Below are positions 50,966 to 58,969 of a stretch of 64,000 nt of DNA, piece by piece. Origin of the DNA: Aliamphritea hakodatensis (GTDB lineage: Bacteria; Pseudomonadota; Gammaproteobacteria; Pseudomonadales; Balneatricaceae); assembly GCF_024347195.1 (NCBI RefSeq), contig NZ_AP025281.1, positions 2,976,001-3,040,000 of the forward strand. Reading direction: 5' to 3'. Made by a program: the position numbers and the translations under genes. Within the stretch, counting starts at the first letter, position 1, and every line of letters starts with the position of its first letter. Below the pieces are notes generated by a model. The model was not told the DNA's origin, made no database searches, and was given only the letters and a program-made list of their open reading frames with translations.

Positions 50966-52732
50966 TCAGGCCTCTTTGGCACGCAGCTTAATGTGCAGTT
51001 CGCGCAGCTGCGCAGCACTTACCTGACCCGGCGCTTCAGTCAGCGGACAGGACGCACTCTGAGTTTTAGGGAAGGCAATTACTTCACGGATAGAGTCAGT
51101 ACCTGTCATCAGCATAATCAGACGGTCCAGACCGAATGCCAGACCACCGTGCGGTGGCGCACCGTATTTCAGTGCGTTCAGCAGGAAGCCAAACTTGTCT
51201 TCTGCTTCTTCGTCAGAGATACCCAGCACTTCCAGTACCGTCGCCTGCATTTCCTGATCGTGGATACGAACTGAACCACCGCCCAGCTCACAACCGTTCA
51301 GAACCATGTCATATGCACGGGACAGAGCTTCCAGCGGGTTAGCTTTCAGCGCGTCTGCCGAGCAGCTTGGTGCGGTGAACGGGTGATGCAGTGCGGTCAG
51401 ACCACCTTCAGAGGTTTCTTCAAACATCGGGAAGTCAACCACCCACAGCGGCGCCCACTCGCGCTCGCCCATATTCAGATCTTCACCGACCTTAATACGC
51501 AGCGCACCCAGTGCTTCACTGACAACTTTTTCTTTGTCTGCACCGAAGAATACGATATCGCCGTTCTGTGCACCCAGACGTTCCATGATTTGCATGGCAA
51601 CTTCAGCACCCAGGAACTTAACGATCGGAGACTGCAGGCCTTCTTCGCCCTTCTCCAGTTCATTAACCTTGATCCACGCCAGACCTTTAGCACCGTAGAT
51701 GCTAACGAACTTGGTGTATTCATCGATATTCTTACGGGTCAGCTGGGCACCGCCAGGAACCTTCAGGGCAGCAACGCGGCCTTTAGGATCTTTAGCCGGA
51801 CCGGCAAATACCTTGAATTCAATCTCAGCCATCAGATCTGCAACATCAACCAGTTCCATCGGGAAACGCAGATCCGGCTTATCAGAACCGTATCGCTGCA
51901 TCGCTTCTGCGTATGGCATACGCGGGAATTCACCCAGATCAACGCCTTTCAGTTCCAGGAACAGCTTGCGGATCATCGCTTCAGTCAGCCCCATGATCCC
52001 TTCTTCATCCATGAAGGATGTTTCAATGTCGATCTGGGTAAATTCAGGCTGACGGTCTGCACGCAGATCTTCGTCACGGAAGCAGCGGGCGATCTGGTAG
52101 TAACGGTCGAAACCGGACACCATCAGCAGCTGCTTGAACAGCTGAGGCGACTGCGGCAGTGCGAAGAACTGACCTTCGTGAACCCGGCTCGGTACCAGAT
52201 AGTCACGGGCACCTTCCGGCGTTGCACGGTTCAGAATCGGAGTTTCGATATCCAGAAAACCGTTGTCATCCATGTAGTTACGGATCGCATTGGTCACCTT
52301 GGAACGGAATCGCAGCTTGTCCTGCATTTCCGGACGGCGCAGGTCAACATAACGGTGACGCAGACGCACATCTTCGCCTACCTGCTGATGCTCATCCAGC
52401 TGGAAAGGCGGTGTTTCAGACTTATTCAGGATAACCAGCTCTTTACCCAGCACTTCGATTTCGCCGGTAGGCATATCCGTGTTAGTGGTACCTTCAGGAC
52501 GGGCACGGACCGTACCGCGTACTTCGATGACATATTCATTACGCACGCTGTCGGCCAGAGCAAAACTTTCTTCACGGTCCGGGTCGAACACGACCTGGGT
52601 GATACCTTCGCGGTCACGAACATCCAGGAAGATTACACCACCGTGGTCACGGCGACGATGTACCCAGCCGTTCAGGACGATATCTTCGCCGATATGAGTT
52701 GTATTTAGTTCGCCGCAATAATGGCTGCGCAT
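50966..52732 (-). CDS. aspS: Aspartyl-tRNA synthetase
   Basis: A 588-residue class II synthetase (E. coli 590) of the bacterial type: N-terminal OB anticodon-binding domain (VLNGWVHRRRDHGGVIFLD), motif 2 CFRDEDLRADRQPEFTQID, the bacterial GAD insertion domain (about 290-420), and motif 3 GGLAFGLDRLIMLMTG. It charges tRNA-Asp. It follows the fmdB-like gene. The yebC gene common between aspS and ruvC is absent. Confidence 0.97.
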   Translation of the reverse strand: MRSHYCGELNTTHIGEDIVLNGWVHRRRDHGGVIFLDVRDREGITQVVFDPDREESFALADSVRNEYVIEVRGTVRARPEGTTNTDMPTGEIEVLGKELVILNKSETPPFQLDEHQQVGEDVRLRHRYVDLRRPEMQDKLRFRSKVTNAIRNYMDDNGFLDIETPILNRATPEGARDYLVPSRVHEGQFFALPQSPQLFKQLLMVSGFDRYYQIARCFRDEDLRADRQPEFTQIDIETSFMDEEGIMGLTEAMIRKLFLELKGVDLGEFPRMPYAEAMQRYGSDKPDLRFPMELVDVADLMAEIEFKVFAGPAKDPKGRVAALKVPGGAQLTRKNIDEYTKFVSIYGAKGLAWIKVNELEKGEEGLQSPIVKFLGAEVAMQIMERLGAQNGDIVFFGADKEKVVSEALGALRIKVGEDLNMGEREWAPLWVVDFPMFEETSEGGLTALHHPFTAPSCSADALKANPLEALSRAYDMVLNGCELGGGSVRIHDQEMQATVLEVLGISDEEAEDKFGFLLNALKYGAPPHGGLAFGLDRLIMLMTGTDSIREVIAFPKTQSASCPLTEAPGQVSAAQLRELHIKLRAKEA

Positions 52733-52832
52733 AATTACCAGTTCCTGTTATTAATCAGTTGTTCACTCACAGCCGGCCTTCCCGGCCGGCTGCTGAATTA
52801 TTCAGATTGCCGTAGCAATCACACGTCAGGTA

Positions 52833-53063
52833 TCAGCTACCTGCACCGGAGGAGCTGTCCCCCGCTATGTTTTTCTTCTTGCCGGTTTTGAAATCAGTTT
52901 CATACCAGCCGCTGCCGGATAAGCGGAACCCTGGCGCGGAGACCTTTTTCTCAACATTCTCTGCGTCACAGGCCAGACATGCCGGAGGCGGCGCATCAGA
53001 TTTCATCACTAACTTTTCAAATTCATGACCGCATTCGCGGCAGGCAAAATCAAAAATAGGCAT
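52833..53063 (-). CDS. FmdB-type zinc-ribbon protein
   Basis: A 76-residue protein: MPIFDFACRECGHEFEKL gives the first CxxC and PPPACLACDAENVEKK the second, forming a single zinc ribbon, followed by SAPGFRLSGSGWYETDFK and a Ser/Gly-rich tail typical of the FmdB family. The function is unknown (putative regulatory or small adaptor protein). It usually stands just before aspS, as here (100 nt gap). Confidence 0.9.
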   Translation of the reverse strand: MPIFDFACRECGHEFEKLVMKSDAPPPACLACDAENVEKKVSAPGFRLSGSGWYETDFKTGKKKNIAGDSSSGAGS

Positions 53064-53254
53064 CGCTTATATCACTTCTTTATGCTTATTCAGGCATGCA
53101 TCGCCAATAAAAAGACGCAAATTATACCTGAATTTCCCCGGGCTGACAGGGGCTGACACGGAAATATCTCACCCGGATACATCCTGGCATTCCGGCCACA
53201 CTTCAGCCCGCTGGCACAGGCCAAAAACCGGCAGCCAAAAAGGAAAACTGACCA

Positions 53255-53776
53255 TCAGCTATTTTCGACAGGTATCAGCTCAGGCCAGCGTTCGAGCCAG
53301 CCTTTACTTTGTACACGTTCACGGAACACAACCACAGAACCTGCTTCATTGTGATCAATACGAAGATTAAACTGCAGTGAGAGCGCAAAGCAATGCTCGA
53401 GATGCAGCTTGCCGTCCGGTTCCAGGCGAATCCCCAGAGCGGTTTGCTTTTCCGGCCAGAATGACATTGCATCAGCGCTACTGATATAGGGCCGGTCACC
53501 GTTTCTGACATGCATTCTGGCCTGATTTTTAACCGACCAGCATACCCCAGGTAATAATTTGCCAAGACGCTGTTCTAACAGCTTGTCACGTTCTTCGCTT
53601 ACATCATGCTGACAAAAATAAATGACATCCGTATCGGCCAGCGGCGTATCTGTCGCAAACACAGAATCCCATATCTTATTACGCACAAAGCCTGCAGCGA
53701 TTAATGCATCAGGCAACTGCAACTCCCTGACCGCAGCTAAGGCCTCCATACTCTCCTGATTGTTACTGATCAGCAC
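53255..53776 (-). CDS. DUF925 nucleotidyltransferase-fold protein
   Basis: About 173 residues from GTG 53774-53776. The frame is open to 53941, but that part starts with TTG, is AT-rich and does not look like protein; the true start is uncertain. The DUF925 / NTP_transf_6 pattern is clear: LPDALIAAGFVRNKIWDSVF, then DTDVIYFC (two Asp for metal), WSVKNQARMHVRNGDRPY, DAMSFWPEKQTALGIRL and a C-terminal RVQSKGWLERWPEL. It belongs to the nucleotidyltransferase superfamily; substrate unknown. It lies just beyond the suc operon terminator. Confidence 0.8.
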   Translation of the reverse strand: MLISNNQESMEALAAVRELQLPDALIAAGFVRNKIWDSVFATDTPLADTDVIYFCQHDVSEERDKLLEQRLGKLLPGVCWSVKNQARMHVRNGDRPYISSADAMSFWPEKQTALGIRLEPDGKLHLEHCFALSLQFNLRIDHNEAGSVVVFRERVQSKGWLERWPELIPVENS

Positions 53777-53938
53777 CAATATTTCTTTCTTATAATCAGG
53801 CACAGCATCCAGGTTTTTTTTTCGATAAATTCCGTTATCACAATCAACTCCCCTAGTATCTTTTAAGCACGACCCGAGCAACAAAAGAACATTAGAATCC
53901 AAAAATACTAAAACCGGTAACACCTCAAATACCAAACG

Positions 53939-53968
53939 CAAAAAAGGCAGCCGAAGCTACCTTTTTTT
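53939..53968 (-). terminator. Terminator of the sdh-suc operon
   Basis: On the minus strand AAAAGGTAGC, loop TTCG and GCTGCCTTTT (one G-T pair) are followed by more T. The UUCG tetraloop makes it especially stable; it is about 28 nt after sucD. Confidence 0.9.
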
Positions 53969-53992
53969 CAGAGCGGAAAACCCGTCAGGAAA

Positions 53993-54868
53993 TTATTCCC
54001 AACCGGTTACCTCGCGCAGACCGTCAGCGATCTGTGCCAGAGAGCGAACGGTTTTAACACCAGCCGCTTCCAGTGCTGCAAACTTCTCATCAGCAGTACC
54101 TTTACCGCCTGAGATGATTGCACCGGCATGACCCATACGCTTACCTGCAGGTGCAGTAACACCGGCAATGTAAGACACAACAGGCTTAGTCACGTTTGCC
54201 TTGATGTATGCAGCCGCTTCTTCTTCAGCAGAACCGCCGATTTCACCAATCATTACGATGGCTTCAGTCTGCGGATCGTTCTGGAACATTTCCAGAATGT
54301 CGATGAAGTTAGAACCCGGAATCGGGTCACCACCGATACCTACGCAGGTAGACTGACCAAAACCGGCATCAGTTGTCTGTTTAACCGCTTCATAGGTCAG
54401 GGTACCTGAACGGGAAACGATACCGACCTTACCCGGCAGGTGAATGTGACCCGGCATGATACCGATCTTACATTCACCCGGGGTGATAACACCCGGACAG
54501 TTAGGGCCGACCAGGCGTACGCCCAGCTCGTCACACTTAACTTTACACTCCAGCATATCCATAACCGGGATGTGCTCAGTGATACATACGATCAGCTCGA
54601 TACCTGCATTCGCCGCTTCCAGGATAGAATCCTTACAGAATGGCGCCGGTACGTAGATAACAGATGCAGTAGCACCGGTTTCAGCAACCGCTTCGGATAC
54701 AGTGTTAAACACTGGCAGACCCAGATGCTCAGTACCGCCCTTGCCCGGCGTAACACCGCCGACCATTTTAGTACCGTAGGCAATTGCCTGTTCAGAGTGG
54801 AAGGTACCCTGGCCACCGGTGAAACCCTGACAGATCACCTTAGTGTCTTTGTTAATTAAAACCGCCAT
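53993..54868 (-). CDS. sucD: Succinyl-CoA synthetase, alpha subunit
   Basis: A 291-residue TCA-cycle enzyme subunit (E. coli 289). CoA-binding Rossmann domain GFTGGQGTFHSEQAI; the phosphorylated histidine is in KRMGHAGAIISGGKGTA; GPNCPGVITPGECKIGIMPG is the family signature. With SucC it converts succinyl-CoA to succinate with substrate-level phosphorylation. GGAGG and a 2-nt gap after sucC indicate coupling. Confidence 0.97.
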   Translation of the reverse strand: MAVLINKDTKVICQGFTGGQGTFHSEQAIAYGTKMVGGVTPGKGGTEHLGLPVFNTVSEAVAETGATASVIYVPAPFCKDSILEAANAGIELIVCITEHIPVMDMLECKVKCDELGVRLVGPNCPGVITPGECKIGIMPGHIHLPGKVGIVSRSGTLTYEAVKQTTDAGFGQSTCVGIGGDPIPGSNFIDILEMFQNDPQTEAIVMIGEIGGSAEEEAAAYIKANVTKPVVSYIAGVTAPAGKRMGHAGAIISGGKGTADEKFAALEAAGVKTVRSLAQIADGLREVTGWE

Positions 54869-54870
54869 GA

Positions 54871-56037
54871 TTATTTACCCTCCGCTGCTTTTACCGCTTG
54901 CTCAGCAGCGTCTGTCAGACTGGTCGCTGCAATGATATCCAGACCGGATTCAGACAGCAGTTTAGAACCCAGCTCTGCGTTATTACCTTCCAGACGTACC
55001 ACAACAGGCACCTCTACACCGACTTCTTTAACCGCGCCGATGATACCTTCAGCAATCAGGTCGCAACGTACGATACCACCGAAGATGTTAACCAGAACCG
55101 CTTTAACTTTTGAATCTTCCAGAATGATCTTGAACGCTTCGGTAACACGCTCTTTAGTCGCGCCGCCACCTACGTCCAGGAAGTTAGCCGGGAAGCCATC
55201 GTGCAGGGAAACGATGTCCATCGTACCCATTGCCAGGCCTGCGCCGTTAACCATGCAGCCGATGCTGCCATCCAGTGCAACGTAGTTCAGATCCCACTCA
55301 GCAGCGCGTGCTTCACGCTCGTCTTCCTGGCTCGGATCTTCCATTGCCTGCAGATCTTTGTGACGGTAAACCGCGTTTCCGTCGATCGCTACTTTAGCGT
55401 CCAGACAGTGCAGATCACCGGCTTCAGTGATAACCAGCGGGTTGATTTCCAGCAGCGCCAGGTCTTTTTCCTGGAACATTTTCGCCAGACCCATGAAGAT
55501 CTGAGTAAACTGCTTAATCTGCACACCTTCCAGACCCAGCTTGAATGCCAGCTCACGGCCCTGGTAAGGCTGCGCACCGGTCAGCGGATCAATGGTCGCT
55601 TTAAGGATTTTTTCTGGTGTTTCTTCCGCAACTGTCTCAATTTCCACACCACCTTCAGTAGATGCCATGAAAACGATACGACGAGAAGAACGGTCAACTA
55701 CCGCACCCAGATACAGCTCATTGGCGATATCGGTGCAGTCTTCTACCAGAATTTTAGATACAGGCTGACCATTAGCGTCAGTCTGATAGGTCACCAGGTT
55801 TTTACCCAACCACTTAGCGGCAAATTCAGACGCTTCTGCAGGAGAGTCAACCAGCTGTACACCGCCAGCCTTACCACGGCCACCGGCATGCACTTGGGTT
55901 TTAACAACCCACTTGCTACCACCAATTTTTTCAGCTGCTTCAGCAGCCGCTTCCGGGGTATCTACAGCGTATCCCTTGGATACCGGCAGACCATATTCGG
56001 CAAACAGTTGTTTGCCCTGGTACTCATGAAGATTCAT
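54871..56037 (-). CDS. sucC: Succinyl-CoA synthetase, beta subunit
   Basis: A 388-residue ATP-grasp subunit, the same length as E. coli SucC: MNLHEYQGKQLFAEYGLPVS, VVKTQVHAGGRGKAGGVQL, the metal/nucleotide region LALLEINPLVIT, and DVGGGATKERVTEAFKIIL with VNIFGGIVRCD. A 194-nt gap with a hairpin separates it from lpd, so an internal promoter for sucCD is possible. Confidence 0.97.
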   Translation of the reverse strand: MNLHEYQGKQLFAEYGLPVSKGYAVDTPEAAAEAAEKIGGSKWVVKTQVHAGGRGKAGGVQLVDSPAEASEFAAKWLGKNLVTYQTDANGQPVSKILVEDCTDIANELYLGAVVDRSSRRIVFMASTEGGVEIETVAEETPEKILKATIDPLTGAQPYQGRELAFKLGLEGVQIKQFTQIFMGLAKMFQEKDLALLEINPLVITEAGDLHCLDAKVAIDGNAVYRHKDLQAMEDPSQEDEREARAAEWDLNYVALDGSIGCMVNGAGLAMGTMDIVSLHDGFPANFLDVGGGATKERVTEAFKIILEDSKVKAVLVNIFGGIVRCDLIAEGIIGAVKEVGVEVPVVVRLEGNNAELGSKLLSESGLDIIAATSLTDAAEQAVKAAEGK

Positions 56038-56197
56038 GCTCTAATCCGTCGTTTTTACTTTTGAGGTCTCTGTACTCAATGGGGAGAGGCCACTGATATA
56101 CAGCCCAAAGGTTGCAAACACCTCAGCTGCTGCAGTAACAGCATGCCGGGTATACACAACGATAATCAACCGGGGTCTCCGGTCGAAATCTAAAACT

Positions 56198-56230
56198 ATA
56201 AAGCCCCTGCACAGCGTACAGGGGCTTTTT
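56198..56230. terminator. Terminator or attenuator between lpd and sucC
   Basis: The arms AAAGCCCCTG and CAGGGGCTTT enclose a 9-nt loop directly after the lpd stop. The T-tract is stronger on the plus strand than in the direction of lpd, so readthrough into sucCD is likely. Confidence 0.65.
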
Positions 56231-56231
56231 A

Positions 56232-57674
56232 TTACTTACGCTTGCGGCGGTTTGCCATGTGGATTGCGTGACCATCCACAGCCAGTGCCGCTTCATGCAC
56301 TGCCTCACTCACGGTTGGGTGAGCAAATACAGTCAGTTGCAGGTCTTCTGCAGTTGAAGAGAATTCCATTGCAATTGCAGCCTGAGCAATCAGCTCAGAC
56401 GCAATACCACCGACCATATGCACGCCCAGGATGCGGTCAGTTTCAGCGTCAGCAATCATCTTCACAAAACCGTCGGTATCGTTCGCGGCCATGGCACGAC
56501 CAGACGCTGCAAACGGGAATTTACCTACTTTAATGTCAACACCTTCCGCCTTCAGTTCCTGCTCGGTCTTACCGACCCAGGCCAGTTCAGGATGGGTGTA
56601 GATGATGCTTGGAATTACATCGTAGTTCATCTGTGCGTGATGGCCGGCAATGATATCCGCAACCATGATGCCTTCTTCAGATGCTTTGTGCGCCAGCATA
56701 GGGCCACGTACTGAGTCACCGATCGCGTATACGCCCGGTGCTTCAGTGCGGCACTGACCGTCAACAAAGATGAAACCACGCTCATCCAGCTTAACGCCGG
56801 AATCATCTGCCAGCAGACCGTTAGTCTGAGGACGGCGGCCAACCGCTACGATCAGCTTATCAACAACCAGCTCCTGGTCACCGTTCGCATCGGAGTACTT
56901 AACCTTAACTTCTTTACCGTCAATGATTTCAGTACCGGTACAACGTGCGCCCAGTTTAATGTCCAGCTTCTGCTTCTTGAGCAGTTTCTGACCTTCTTTG
57001 GCAACGTCCTTATCGGCCATCGCCAGGAAGCTGTCCATCGCCTCAAGTACTGTTACTTCAGTACCCAGACGCGCCCATACGGAACCCATTTCCAGACCGA
57101 TAACACCGGCACCGATAACACCCAGACGCTTAGGCGTCTCGTCGATGTTCAGGGCACCTTCGTTGTCCAGAATCAGGCCTTCAGTCAGCGGCGCAGGCGG
57201 GATCTCAACCGGCACGGACCCGGAAGCCAGGATTACGTTTTCTGCATCATAAACAGTTGCAACACCATCAGCAGCGGTCACTTCAACACGCTTGTTTGCC
57301 AGCAGCTTGCCTTTACCGGCCAGCAGCGTCACACCATTCGCCTTGAACAGACCGGCAATACCACCGGTCAGGTTTGAAACGATCTTGTCCTTACGGGCAA
57401 CCATCGCTTTAACATCCATAGTGACTTCGCCACCAACCTGGATGCCGTGAACATCAGCGTGCTGGGCATTATGAAACTGGTGAGTAGACTCCAGCAGAGC
57501 CTTGGAAGGGATACAACCAACATTCAGACAGGTACCACCCAGTAAAGGTGCACCTTTGCCATCGACCCACTTCTCTACACACGCGGTTTTCAGTCCCAGT
57601 TGTGCGGCTCGAATCGCAGCTACGTAACCACCAGGGCCAGCACCAATCACGATGACATCAAATTTATCTGACAT
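56232..57674 (-). CDS. lpd: Dihydrolipoyl dehydrogenase (E3)
   Basis: A 480-residue FAD enzyme: FAD motif VIVIGAGPGGYVAAIRAAQLG across the N-terminus, redox disulfide GGTCLNVGCIPSK (Cys49 and Cys54), NAD motif LGVIGAGVIGLEMGSVWARLG region, and the catalytic C-terminal His in FAHPTVSEAVHEA. It reoxidises the lipoyl groups of SucB and, if shared, of other 2-oxoacid complexes. Lying directly after sucB, it is the E3 of the 2-oxoglutarate dehydrogenase complex. Confidence 0.96.
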   Translation of the reverse strand: MSDKFDVIVIGAGPGGYVAAIRAAQLGLKTACVEKWVDGKGAPLLGGTCLNVGCIPSKALLESTHQFHNAQHADVHGIQVGGEVTMDVKAMVARKDKIVSNLTGGIAGLFKANGVTLLAGKGKLLANKRVEVTAADGVATVYDAENVILASGSVPVEIPPAPLTEGLILDNEGALNIDETPKRLGVIGAGVIGLEMGSVWARLGTEVTVLEAMDSFLAMADKDVAKEGQKLLKKQKLDIKLGARCTGTEIIDGKEVKVKYSDANGDQELVVDKLIVAVGRRPQTNGLLADDSGVKLDERGFIFVDGQCRTEAPGVYAIGDSVRGPMLAHKASEEGIMVADIIAGHHAQMNYDVIPSIIYTHPELAWVGKTEQELKAEGVDIKVGKFPFAASGRAMAANDTDGFVKMIADAETDRILGVHMVGGIASELIAQAAIAMEFSSTAEDLQLTVFAHPTVSEAVHEAALAVDGHAIHMANRRKRK

Positions 57675-57713
57675 TTTTACCTACCTTTAAAAATTTCTGT
57701 AAGGGGGCTGAGT

Positions 57714-58922
57714 TTATACGTCTAGCAACATCCGAGCTGGATCTTCTAAGAGATCCTTTATAGTAACCAGGAATTGTACAGCTTCCTTACCATCAATCAT
57801 ACGATGGTCGTATGACAGGGCCAGATACATCATTGGCAGAATTTCTACCTGACCATTGACGGCCATTGGACGTTCCTGAATTTTATGCATGCCCAGGATA
57901 GCCGTTTGTGGCGGATTCAGAATTGGCGTAGACATCAGGGAACCGAACACACCACCATTGGTGATGGTGAACGTACCGCCCTGCATGTCATCCATACCCA
58001 GCTTACCGTCACGGCCACGCAGACCGAAGTCACGGATAGTGGCTTCAATATTTGCCAGGCTCATCGCATCTGTATCACGCAGTACCGGTACCATCAGACC
58101 ACGTTCGGTCGATACCGCTACACCGATATCCTGATAACCGTGGTAAACCATATCGTTACCATCGATTGAGGCATTCACTGCAGGGAAACGCTTCAGCGCT
58201 TCAGTTGCAGCTTTAACAAAGAAAGACATGAAGCCAAGACGGGTACCGTTGTGGGTTTTCTCGAACAGATCCTTGTACTGCTTACGCAGCTCCATGATCG
58301 GCTTCATATTGACTTCATTATAAGTCGTCAGCATGGCAGCATTTTGCTGAGCTTCAACCAGACGCTTAGCAATCGTTGCACGCAGACGCGTCATCGGAAC
58401 ACGCTTCTCAACACGCTCACCGACAGGCACTGTGCCCGGCGCAGCCGCTGATGCAACCGCAGGCGCAGCGGCAGCCGGAGCAGGCGCCGCAGGTTTGTTC
58501 TTGATGAAGTTCGCGACATCTTCTTTAGTGATACCGCCATTTTTGCCGGTACCCGGAATCTGAGCAGCGTCCAGACCGTTTTCTTCAATCAGCTTGCGGG
58601 CAGCCGGGCCGATCTTATCAGCATCAGTTGCAGCAGGAGCCGCCGCAGCAGGCTCAGCCGCCGCTGCCGGTGCAGCCGCTGCTGCACCTGCTTCGAAAGT
58701 CGCCAGCACTTCTTCACTCAGTACTGTATCGCCTTCGCCTTTAATGATGTCTTTAAGCACGCCATCCGCCGGCGCTACCACTTCCAGCACAACTTTGTCA
58801 GTTTCAATATCAACAATCAGTTCATCGGTGGAGCAAGCTTCACCAGGCTGCTTGTGCCAGGTAGCCACGGTACCGTCGGCTACGGATTCAGGGAAGGTCG
58901 GCGTTTTGATTTCGATAGACAT
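57714..58922 (-). CDS. sucB: 2-Oxoglutarate dehydrogenase E2, dihydrolipoyl succinyltransferase
   Basis: A 402-residue core protein: lipoyl domain (1-77) with the lipoylated lysine in IVDIETDKVVLEVVAP, an Ala/Pro-rich linker, the E3-binding domain (GPAARKLIEENGLDAAQIPG, about 107-142), a second Ala/Pro linker and the catalytic domain with SYDHRMIDGKEAVQFL (His and Asp). AGGA lies 7 nt before the ATG. It transfers succinyl groups to CoA. Confidence 0.97.
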   Translation of the reverse strand: MSIEIKTPTFPESVADGTVATWHKQPGEACSTDELIVDIETDKVVLEVVAPADGVLKDIIKGEGDTVLSEEVLATFEAGAAAAAPAAAAEPAAAAPAATDADKIGPAARKLIEENGLDAAQIPGTGKNGGITKEDVANFIKNKPAAPAPAAAAPAVASAAAPGTVPVGERVEKRVPMTRLRATIAKRLVEAQQNAAMLTTYNEVNMKPIMELRKQYKDLFEKTHNGTRLGFMSFFVKAATEALKRFPAVNASIDGNDMVYHGYQDIGVAVSTERGLMVPVLRDTDAMSLANIEATIRDFGLRGRDGKLGMDDMQGGTFTITNGGVFGSLMSTPILNPPQTAILGMHKIQERPMAVNGQVEILPMMYLALSYDHRMIDGKEAVQFLVTIKDLLEDPARMLLDV

Positions 58923-58969
58923 ATTCTTTCCTTTCTCAGTGTTACTAACAGGCGTTTTCGTCAGGCCTG

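Noticed and set aside
51383..52708. 441-codon plus-strand frame opposite aspS
   Set aside because: Mirrors the aspS reading frame exactly; aspS has all synthetase motifs. Shadow frame.
53777..53941. N-terminal extension of the DUF925 frame
   Set aside because: Opens with TTG, is AT-rich, has no ribosome site and runs up to the suc operon terminator.
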